Shown one piece after another: positions 8,001 through 15,096 of a DNA stretch of 20,787 nt. This DNA is from Synergistaceae bacterium (lineage in GTDB: Bacteria > Synergistota > Synergistia > Synergistales > Synergistaceae). The DNA lies in the NCBI GenBank assembly GCA_031274465.1, contig JAISQC010000256.1, positions 1 to 20,787 of the forward strand, read 5' to 3'. The first letter of the stretch is position 1; the number at the start of each line of letters is the position of its first letter. The position numbers were made by a program, and so were the translations under genes. The notes below the pieces were generated by a model. That model saw only the letters and a program-made list of their open reading frames with translations, did no database searches and was not told where the DNA came from.

Positions 8001-8806
8001 CGGTTTGGCTCCGCATCCAAAGCGCCCTGCTCGAGCGTCGATAGGACGTTGTCTATGTAGTCGCGCGACATGGGCGACCCTAATTCCCCGCGATCCGCCT
8101 CCGAAAACGGAAAACCGTCAGACGCAGTGCGCGCTATCAGGGCCTTTGGAGCGCGGTTCGAGCGATCCATTTCACGAAACGCGCGCTCGAGCGACAAAAA
8201 ATCGTTGCCTGACGCGCGCGAAACCGCCCAGCCGAACGCTTCCAGCCTACCGGCCGCCATATCGCCGGCCAAGCTGGAATCCACGACCAAAACCAGATTG
8301 CCGAGGCTATCGCGGGCGGCGCCGGCTATGGATTCCCACGCCGAGCCGCAGGCGATCTCTCCGTCATCGACCACGCAAAACACCCGCGCCCCTATCCCTT
8401 CCAGCGCGAGAAACTCGCACATGCCCGACGCGATTCCGATGCCTCCGCCCAAACCCCCTCCAGGAGCGTCGATGCCTGGCGTCCTTATGTCAGGATGCCC
8501 TTGGAGCATGGCGCCAAGGCGGCTGTAGCTCCAAAGCTCCTCCCTGTCGAAAAATCCTTTTCTCGCCAAGCAAGCGTACAAAGCCGGAGCGAGTGCGCCT
8601 TTCCCCGGGACAAACCTGTCACGGTCAGGCCTGCCTCGGTCGCCGGGATACACCTTCATCTGCTCCCAGTAAAGATAAACCAAAATTTCAACTGCCCCAA
8701 GCGCGCTTGAGAGCCCCCTCGCGCCAGCCACGCCCAACATCCGCACGACGTCTTTCCTGACTTCAAGGGCAATTTTCTCAAGCTCGCCGCGCCTTGCTGC
8801 GTCCAT
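7997..8806 (-). CDS. Transketolase N-terminal-half-like protein, catalytic residues replaced
   Basis: A 269-residue protein aligned with the thiamine-diphosphate-binding half of split transketolases: AVEILVYLY, RPDRDRFV, PALYACLARKGFF, LQGHPDIRTPGI, GGGLGGGIGIASGM and the GDG-like segment VVDDGEIACGSAWESI. Several active-site residues differ from the family. GHPG is replaced (Gly31 at the yeast His30 position), SKGHA reads GKGAL (Ala71 for His69), the Glu of the EG pair is Cys153 (yeast Glu162), and the Mg-binding Asn is Ser178 (yeast Asn187). His104 and Asp148 remain. The ATG at 8804-8806 is chosen because GGGAG precedes it; the frame could extend to a TTG at 8857 but without family likeness. 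It overlaps csaB by 29 bases and its partner gene by four. Confidence 0.85.
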   Translation of the reverse strand: MDAARRGELEKIALEVRKDVVRMLGVAGARGLSSALGAVEILVYLYWEQMKVYPGDRGRPDRDRFVPGKGALAPALYACLARKGFFDREELWSYSRLGAMLQGHPDIRTPGIDAPGGGLGGGIGIASGMCEFLALEGIGARVFCVVDDGEIACGSAWESIAGAARDSLGNLVLVVDSSLAGDMAAGRLEAFGWAVSRASGNDFLSLERAFREMDRSNRAPKALIARTASDGFPFSEADRGELGSPMSRDYIDNVLSTLEQGALDAEPNR

Positions 8807-9854
8807 TCTCTTCTCCCAGAATCCAACTTCGCGCAATGTCAAATTGAGCGGCCACAAGCAAACGAACCTTTTCGAATTTTCTTTTATCCCTAAAAGGCGA
8901 ATTTGTCAATAACTTTATTATATCAAAGTTTTCGTCGCTGCCATCTGTTTTCAATAATTTTATCCCCCATTCGTCGGCAAAAGACGAAACTTTCGGATCG
9001 TAAGGCGACAAGGCCACGCCTAGCCCCGCGAGGGCGGACAATATTCCGAAGTGAAGCCTCATCCCGACGGCGGCTTTAGCCTCGGCGGCAAGCGCCGCGA
9101 ACTCTTCCAGGCTTTGCGGGGTCACTATCTTTGCTGGTGGAAGCTCACGGGACATCTGGTACTTTTTCATGAGCTGCGCGTCTTCGTCCGACATTGCCGC
9201 GCACAGCAATTTTTCACCCATGGAGGCAAGCGCCCGCGCGGACTTGAGGACTGCCGACGCGCTTCTGTCTCCGTTGCCGGCGGGGCGGACGTTTATCAGT
9301 ATGGCTTCGCGGCGCCCGACGGCATGTTCGGGGAGAGAGAGGCTCATCGCCAGGTCCGGCATGATCTCGCAACTGACCTTCATTTCGGAGAGGGCCCGCG
9401 CTGACGAGGCGTCCCTTACCGCAACGTATCTGCACGACCTGAAAGCGTTTTTCGCAACGGCCTTTGAGATCGGGCTCGACAGCGGGCCAACCGATTGACC
9501 GAGGGCTATTACCGAAGCCGAAAGCAGCCTCGCCGCGCGGACAAGGCCCCAGTACCAAACGCATGACCTGACGCTGGTCGAGTCTTGAAAGAGCCCCCCG
9601 CCGGCCAGCATGAGCGATCTCGAGCTTCCGAGCGCGCGCAAGACGGATGAGGCGTTCCATCTGTCGAACGCCTCTATCCCCAATCTCATGCGCGAGCCGC
9701 CGGGATCGTTGGACAATATCGCGATTTTATCCTTTTGAATTCCGCAGCAGTTCAGATTATCGACGGCTGCCAGAGCCAGCATCTCATCCCCGAGATTTCC
9801 AAAACCGAAATAACCGGCGAGCAGCACGTCGAATGAGGCACGGCGCGGCCGCAT
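8778..9854 (-). CDS. csaB: Polysaccharide pyruvyl transferase CsaB
   Basis: A 358-residue CsaB-type enzyme that adds ketal-linked pyruvate to a secondary cell wall polysaccharide. SLH-domain proteins anchor to that modification. The N-terminal motif LLAGYFGFGNLGDEMLALA (about 11-29) and the C-terminal GMRLHFGILSALAG with SPYDPKVSSFADEWG are diagnostic. The open frame runs further upstream, but ATG 9852-9854 starts just before the family domain and lies two bases after the stop of the DUF5693 gene, with AAGGGG upstream. In a diderm, a pyruvylated polymer would tether SLH-bearing outer membrane proteins to the wall; this is an inference because no SLH protein is in the window. The gene lies directly after the DUF5693 membrane protein gene and overlaps the transketolase-like pair. 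Confidence 0.92.
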   Translation of the reverse strand: MRPRRASFDVLLAGYFGFGNLGDEMLALAAVDNLNCCGIQKDKIAILSNDPGGSRMRLGIEAFDRWNASSVLRALGSSRSLMLAGGGLFQDSTSVRSCVWYWGLVRAARLLSASVIALGQSVGPLSSPISKAVAKNAFRSCRYVAVRDASSARALSEMKVSCEIMPDLAMSLSLPEHAVGRREAILINVRPAGNGDRSASAVLKSARALASMGEKLLCAAMSDEDAQLMKKYQMSRELPPAKIVTPQSLEEFAALAAEAKAAVGMRLHFGILSALAGLGVALSPYDPKVSSFADEWGIKLLKTDGSDENFDIIKLLTNSPFRDKRKFEKVRLLVAAQFDIARSWILGEENGRSKARRA

Positions 9855-9856
9855 GA

Positions 9857-11908
9857 TCAGTCGAACAGCCCCTTTGCGCCCTTCCAAATTGGCGTTCCGA
9901 CGAAATCTATGAACATCAGCGCGGCAAAGCCCACCGCTATGCCAAGACACCAGCCATTGACCACTCTCATCACGGTGAGGGGCAAAAGCGTGTGGAAGTG
10001 GCAGAAAGAATTTACCGCAGACGCAAACGCCATGCTCGCCCCGAGCCTGAGCGCCTCCCTGTAACGCGCGGCCCATCCCCTGCGCTCGACGATGTAATAG
10101 ACGATAAGGCAGGGATAGCCCACGAGAAATTCCTTGGTCCGCGGCCTGACCCACAAAATCCGCTCCAGCATATCCCGAAAGCCTATCTCCCACCCCGGGA
10201 CGAAAGAGGCGTTATCGCTTCTCACCGTCAACACCACGGCGCCGACGGCAAGCGCCCCGACCAGCAGCAGCTCTCCCCATAGCGGGGGCCGCGCCATGAT
10301 GTCGATGGCCGACTCGGGGTGTATCCTTTGATTGAGATCGTTCAGCAGAATCAACGCCGGCGGCAGCAGCAGAGTCAGCTTGACCCCCGAGAACGGGGCA
10401 AGGCGGAGCATGGCGGCAGTGGTGCCGTAAAAAGCCGCAATGGCCGCCCCTCCGGCGAGGACTATCAGCAACCCGGCAACGAGGCCATGAAAGGGCTTCT
10501 CATATCGGTCGAGCGCCCAGATGCTCGCCTCTGCGGCGATAAACGCCGTGGCAAATCCCCCCATCATCCTCGCTATAAAAGGAAGCCTCCAAGCCGCCAG
10601 CCCCAGGACAACGGAGCAGGTAAATACGGCGAGCGCCTCGGTTGACGACATTTCTGCGCTCATCGAGTCGAAATATCTCCTTGAATAGGACCACAGCGTC
10701 GCGAGAAATGCGATTGCAATCCCCAGCGCGGCGCCGACGGACGCCTTGAACATAGGCATCGCTTCGGGCCAGCCTGCGTCATAGCCTCGGGAATTCAGAG
10801 CGTCCCGTATCTCCTGCATGTCATGAAGGAAGGGCTCGAGCTTTCCAACGCTGTATAGCTCGTATGGGCGCAGCAGGAGTATCCTGATGGAGCGCTCGTG
10901 CACCGCGCGGACCATCCTTTCGATGACCTGCGCCCGCGACATCCTGCGCGATATCAGCTCGTCCCTCACAAGGCTGTGTAACGGCAAAACGCGCGGCATC
11001 ATTCCGGAATAAAGCTCCGATATCCCTATCTGGCGGACGAACTCGGCCTGAGCCACTGGAATGTCGAGTTCGTTCAGCGCGCCGATGACAGGCCCAAGCT
11101 CAGGATAGCCAGAAACTATCTGCCCGGCCGGGATGACGCATGAGATAGAAGGATATCTGCTTTTCAGCCACCTTAAGCTCGCGGCAGTCCGCATCCCGTC
11201 CACGCCGGGCGCCGGAGATGGGCGATAAAGCGAAACCGTTCCGACGCTCTCGGCAAAATTCAGCGCCGCAAAATCCGGCAAAACTCCGGAATCGGCCAAT
11301 TCGTCCGTCCCGGTCGGCAAAACTATCAGCGTCCCTTCCGATGTGGTGAGAGTCACTATGTCCTTCATGCGCGTGCGGAGATAGTCCGACGCGGGCTGCA
11401 GGATCGGCTCGTCGTTGTCTATGAGGATCGCGGCTCTGTCAAGAGGGATGGAAAGCGCGAAATTCAACACGGGCTTGAAGGTCGCAAGAGAGCCGTAAGC
11501 GACTGGCAGGAATCCTGCGGCGAGATCCTTTCCCGTGAGTTCTGAGACGGTTATCCCTTCAGCGCCCCTGTTGCGCATTTTGCTGAAAATAACGTCGGCA
11601 GGCTCGCCGGACTGTCTGGACAATAAAACCAAATCCCTGTATTCGACGGCGATCGCCACTATCCGATGCCCCCACTCCACCCTCAGGCGCCTGTAAATGT
11701 CGAAACCAGAGAGCAGGAGCGCAAGGGCGAGCATCGCCCAGAAAAATTTGTCAGCGTCGAACAATATATTCCCTTGCCTGTCCCGCCGGGAGTGTCGCCT
11801 TGTCTCGGGGTTGGGCCTGACCGGCGGAACGGCCTCGGAACTTGCCGCAGGCGCGGAAACGAACCCGCGGGGCGCGCCCTCCATTTCGTTTTTCCTATGT
11901 TGCGGCAT
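9857..11908 (-). CDS. DUF5693 family multi-spanning membrane protein
   Basis: A 683-residue membrane protein that I recognise as DUF5693; its function is not established. The layout is a basic, Pro-rich cytoplasmic start, a first membrane helix at about 55-75, and an extracytoplasmic domain of about 300 residues. About eight or nine more hydrophobic helices fill the C-terminal half (for example GAALGIAIAFLATLWSY, GLVAGLLIVLAGGAAIAAF and GWCLGIAVGFAALMFIDF). The start ATG 11906-11908 is preceded by AAGGGGG at 8 bases. A GTG at 11917 and an ATG at 11884 are alternatives. The start overlaps the end of maf by 14 bases, and csaB follows within two bases. The pairing with csaB suggests a role in export, ligation or modification of the pyruvylated wall polymer. 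Confidence 0.8.
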   Translation of the reverse strand: MPQHRKNEMEGAPRGFVSAPAASSEAVPPVRPNPETRRHSRRDRQGNILFDADKFFWAMLALALLLSGFDIYRRLRVEWGHRIVAIAVEYRDLVLLSRQSGEPADVIFSKMRNRGAEGITVSELTGKDLAAGFLPVAYGSLATFKPVLNFALSIPLDRAAILIDNDEPILQPASDYLRTRMKDIVTLTTSEGTLIVLPTGTDELADSGVLPDFAALNFAESVGTVSLYRPSPAPGVDGMRTAASLRWLKSRYPSISCVIPAGQIVSGYPELGPVIGALNELDIPVAQAEFVRQIGISELYSGMMPRVLPLHSLVRDELISRRMSRAQVIERMVRAVHERSIRILLLRPYELYSVGKLEPFLHDMQEIRDALNSRGYDAGWPEAMPMFKASVGAALGIAIAFLATLWSYSRRYFDSMSAEMSSTEALAVFTCSVVLGLAAWRLPFIARMMGGFATAFIAAEASIWALDRYEKPFHGLVAGLLIVLAGGAAIAAFYGTTAAMLRLAPFSGVKLTLLLPPALILLNDLNQRIHPESAIDIMARPPLWGELLLVGALAVGAVVLTVRSDNASFVPGWEIGFRDMLERILWVRPRTKEFLVGYPCLIVYYIVERRGWAARYREALRLGASMAFASAVNSFCHFHTLLPLTVMRVVNGWCLGIAVGFAALMFIDFVGTPIWKGAKGLFD

Positions 11909-12572
11909 AAGATCCACCCCCTTCTATATATTGGCCCTCAGGCATCGAGCCGGTATTTTTCGCCCCAACGCCCGTCGTCCAAGGCGGCGATGAAACGTTA
12001 AAATCCTTGGCAAATCCGTCGAGCATCCTTTTCAGCCTGAACACCGGAAGCCCGACGACGTTGTGCCAGCAGCCGTCTATTTTTTCCACCAGCAGGGCGC
12101 CCCGCCCTTGGATGGCGTAAGCCCCGGCCTTGTCATCTCCGTCCCCCGAAGCGGCGAACGACAATATCTCATCTTCGCTCAATTCGCCGAACGTCACTTT
12201 TGTCGTTTCGACGCAGGAGGACACTACATCGCCCGACACCGCAAGCGCGACTCCGGTATGCACCAGATGAACCCTTCCGGCAAGCATCCTCAGCATCCTG
12301 ACGGAATCGCCCCTGTCGCGGGGTTTCGACATGGACGTCCCATCTACGTCAACCACCGTGTCAGCCCCTATGACGCACGCGCCCTGGATTTTCCGCGACG
12401 CAGACGCAGCTTTGAGCCACGACAGGCGGGCAGCCATGTCGCGCGGGCTCTCGCCATCTACGGCCTCCTCTTCGATGCCAGGGCTCACCGCTTCGAACTC
12501 CCACCCAAGGCCTCGGATTATCTCTTTCCTTCGCGGGCTTTCAGACGCGAGTATCAGGCGGAACTGATTCAT
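11895..12572 (-). CDS. maf: Maf family nucleoside triphosphate pyrophosphatase
   Basis: A 225-residue Maf protein. This family hydrolyses non-canonical or methylated (d)NTPs such as dTTP, UTP and m5UTP to monophosphates. The N-terminal substrate-binding SPRRKEI motif, the VIGADTVVDVDG segment with the catalytic Asp, and KAGAYAIQGRGALLV near residues 150-165 are all present. DTVV plus KAGAYAIQG points to the YhdE-like dTTP/UTP subgroup. After the usual end of the fold (NVVGLPVFRLKRMLDGF) there is a tail of about 39 residues rich in Gly, Ser and Thr. Its DNA also carries the ribosome site and start of the DUF5693 gene. The gene starts four bases after uppP. Confidence 0.93.
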   Translation of the reverse strand: MNQFRLILASESPRRKEIIRGLGWEFEAVSPGIEEEAVDGESPRDMAARLSWLKAASASRKIQGACVIGADTVVDVDGTSMSKPRDRGDSVRMLRMLAGRVHLVHTGVALAVSGDVVSSCVETTKVTFGELSEDEILSFAASGDGDDKAGAYAIQGRGALLVEKIDGCWHNVVGLPVFRLKRMLDGFAKDFNVSSPPWTTGVGAKNTGSMPEGQYIEGGGSYAAT

Positions 12573-12576
12573 GCCC

Positions 12577-13383
12577 TCATACCCCTATTATGGAGTAAAC
12601 CACCACTGCGCAGCCGAGGGCAATGCAATACAGGGAAAAAAACCACCACCCGCCGCCCTCGACAAGCCTGCGCAAAAGCGTGAGCGAGGCAAGGCCGGAG
12701 GCGAAAGCGGCGAGGGCGGCTGGAAACCAGCCTGACGGAAGGGCGCCCAAAAAACCGCCTAACCCGCCGAGGTCCTTGGCCTCGTACAGGGAGGCGCCAA
12801 GTATCGCTGGCATGGAAAGAAGGAACGAGAAACGGAACGCTTCGACGCCTGAAAGGCCCGACAGGCGGCCGGCCCAGATCGTGGCGCCGGACCTGGACAC
12901 GCCGGGGAAAACGGACAGGCCTTGGAGCAGTCCGACGAAAATCCCATGGCGCGCGCTAACCGCGCTGTCTCCCGGCGCGAAGAATTTCGACGACAGCAGA
13001 AGCGCGCCGGTGATGAGAAAATTCCCTCCGAGTATCAGCATGTTGTCCGAAGAGCTATTCACCAAAGGTTTAAGGAATATCCCGATCGGCCCGGTGACAA
13101 GCGTCCCCAAGATAACCGCCCACCCAAAGCGCCAGCCAAGCCAGCGCCGCGCGTTCGCGTTTATAAAGCCGTAAAGCCATTCGAGCAGAATCGAAGCGAT
13201 GTCGTGAAAAAAATAAAAGAAAGACGCGAGCAGCGTGGCGAGATGCAAGACAAGATCAAAGGCCAAGCTCATTTCGCCGTGCCCGGTGACGGCCTTGGCT
13301 AGCGCCAGATGCCCCGAGCTGCTTACCGGCAAAAACTCGGTGACGCCCTGAAGCAGGCCGAGCAGCAATGTTTCCGCGTTCAT
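12577..13383 (-). CDS. uppP: Undecaprenyl-diphosphatase (BacA type)
   Basis: A 268-residue polytopic membrane enzyme that dephosphorylates undecaprenyl diphosphate, recycling the lipid carrier used for peptidoglycan and wall polysaccharide export. Both conserved active-site signatures are seen: LLQGVTEFLPVSSSGHLAL near the N-terminus and FPGVSRSGATI around residues 158-168. Several hydrophobic helices complete the fold. It starts four bases after the Na/Pi cotransporter gene, with GGTGA inside that gene's last codons as the ribosome site. It fits the neighbouring csaB and DUF5693 genes, which also concern polymers built on this carrier. Confidence 0.97.
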   Translation of the reverse strand: MNAETLLLGLLQGVTEFLPVSSSGHLALAKAVTGHGEMSLAFDLVLHLATLLASFFYFFHDIASILLEWLYGFINANARRWLGWRFGWAVILGTLVTGPIGIFLKPLVNSSSDNMLILGGNFLITGALLLSSKFFAPGDSAVSARHGIFVGLLQGLSVFPGVSRSGATIWAGRLSGLSGVEAFRFSFLLSMPAILGASLYEAKDLGGLGGFLGALPSGWFPAALAAFASGLASLTLLRRLVEGGGWWFFSLYCIALGCAVVVYSIIGV

Positions 13384-13387
13384 CTTT

Positions 13388-15046
13388 TCATTTCACCGCC
13401 TCTTTGCTGTGAACCGCCTGAATGTCCTTTACGATCAGGGCCAGGTTGTGGGCGTGATCGCCTATCCGTTCCAGATTGCTGAGGATGTCGATGAAGGCCA
13501 CTCCGACGTCGGGGACGCATTTCCCGCTGTTCAGGCGTTCGATGTGGCGCGCGCGGAGGACCTTCTCCATCCTGTCTATCCGGCTCTCCAACGAGAGGAC
13601 ATCATCGACGACGTCGGGGGTTTCGTTTTCCAGGGCTGAAACGCTTTTTTCCACCGCCTCGATGACCATGTCGAACATCACCTGGCACTCCTGTATGGCC
13701 TTGTGTGAAAATTTCAGTTTTTTTTCAGCCATCTGCTGGGCCACCTCGACGATATTCTCCCCATGGTCCCCAATGCGCTCGATGTCGCTCACCCCGCTGA
13801 CGCATGAATTTAAAAGAACTGAGAGATCCGGGGAGTGGACCTTTTGGCCGACTTCGGTGGCATATCTGATTATCTCGTGGGTCAGATGGTTTATCGCCTT
13901 TTCCGTCATAAAGGCGTCGGGGATGGATTTCGCGTCCTTTTCCAGAATAATCCTGTAGCAGTCGCGTAGCATTCCAAGCGCCACCTCCCCCAGCCTGACC
14001 ATCTCCTTGCGGACCGCGTCAACCCCGGCGGCTGACGACACTTCTATCAGATGGGGGTCCAAAAAACGGGCGTCTTGCCTGGCGCTCGCTGCCAAAAGCC
14101 TTGGATCGTCAGGCACTATTTTTTTTATCAGTTCGGTGTACGGTTTTATGGCCGGCAGGAAGATGACAGTGTTCATGATGTTGAACATGCTGTGCGAGTT
14201 CGCCACCTGCCTAGCGATGTTAGCGGACGTCATGGCGACGAGGGAAGCGTATCGAGGCAGGATAAGCATCATTATGACAGCGCCGATCACATTGAACATC
14301 ACGTGGGCGGTAGCGGCCTGCTTTGCCGACCTGTTCCCCCCCCATGCCGCAATCACCGCCGTTGTGGTGGTGCCGATGTTGTCCCCCAGGATGATGGCTA
14401 TCGATGTGTCGAGCGACAGAAGCCCTTGAGACGCCATGACCATAGTCAGCCCGACCGTCGCAGAGCTCGCCTGGACGGCTGCGGTGACGAACGCCCCCAT
14501 CCCGAGGGCGAGCCAAGGGTATTTGTCCAAGCTGACGAAGAGATCTTGGCGCCCTTTCAAAAAACTCATGGCGTCCTGCATCATCCCCATGCCCAAAAAC
14601 AACAGGGCAAACCCCACGAGGCCGGAACCCATCTGCCTCTGCCTGGCGCTGCGTCCGGCCACAGAGAGCGCCATGCCGAACACAGCCGCGATTATGGAGT
14701 ATTTTTGGATGCTGAAAGCCACGAGCTGCGCGGTTATGGTCGTTCCGACATTGGCGCCCATTATGACGCCGAACGCCTGAGAGAGGTTCATGAGGCCGAC
14801 GTGTACGAAGCTCACGACCATGACGGTGGTGGCGCTGCTGCTCTGGATTATCATCGTAACCGCCGCTCCGACCGCCACCCCCCTCAAAGGCGTGCCGGTC
14901 AGCGAAGCCAAGAGGCGGCGCATGTTGTCGCCCGCCAAATCCTGCAGCGCGTCGCCCATGGTCTTTATCCCATAAATGAGAAGGGCCACCCCGCCCAAAA
15001 GTTTCAGAACATCCATATCTTGAAAAGCCTGAAAAACGGAAGACAC
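13388..15046 (-). CDS. Na+/phosphate cotransporter with C-terminal PhoU-like domain
   Basis: A 552-residue protein of the Na/Pi cotransporter (PNaS, NptA/YjbB-like) family. The membrane half has the inverted-repeat signatures IIQSSSATTVMVVSF and AAVQASSATVGLTMVM, plus MGANVGTTITAQL and LGDNIGTTTTAVIA. Residues from about 330 form a helical PhoU-like domain with SDIERIGDHGENIVEVAQ and LSNLERIGDHAHNLALIV, the two typical PhoU helices. It would move phosphate across the cytoplasmic membrane; some members export it. The GTG at 15044-15046 is the likely start, with GGAAGG 10 bases upstream. The internal ATG at 15016 would leave out ten residues and has no good ribosome site. Confidence 0.94.
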   Translation of the reverse strand: MSSVFQAFQDMDVLKLLGGVALLIYGIKTMGDALQDLAGDNMRRLLASLTGTPLRGVAVGAAVTMIIQSSSATTVMVVSFVHVGLMNLSQAFGVIMGANVGTTITAQLVAFSIQKYSIIAAVFGMALSVAGRSARQRQMGSGLVGFALLFLGMGMMQDAMSFLKGRQDLFVSLDKYPWLALGMGAFVTAAVQASSATVGLTMVMASQGLLSLDTSIAIILGDNIGTTTTAVIAAWGGNRSAKQAATAHVMFNVIGAVIMMLILPRYASLVAMTSANIARQVANSHSMFNIMNTVIFLPAIKPYTELIKKIVPDDPRLLAASARQDARFLDPHLIEVSSAAGVDAVRKEMVRLGEVALGMLRDCYRIILEKDAKSIPDAFMTEKAINHLTHEIIRYATEVGQKVHSPDLSVLLNSCVSGVSDIERIGDHGENIVEVAQQMAEKKLKFSHKAIQECQVMFDMVIEAVEKSVSALENETPDVVDDVLSLESRIDRMEKVLRARHIERLNSGKCVPDVGVAFIDILSNLERIGDHAHNLALIVKDIQAVHSKEAVK

Positions 15047-15096
15047 GCCTTATACACCTTCCATGCTGTCGTAATCGCGCCGCCGCCGCGATAGCC

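Noticed and set aside
9855..10193. 113-codon N-terminal extension of CsaB
   Set aside because: It lies wholly within the DUF5693 gene in another frame; the CsaB domain starts right after ATG 9854.
14051..15094. 347-codon plus-strand and overlapping minus-strand frames across the Na/Pi cotransporter gene
   Set aside because: The translations are His/Arg-rich low-complexity sequence with no domain; the cotransporter frame carries all family motifs.
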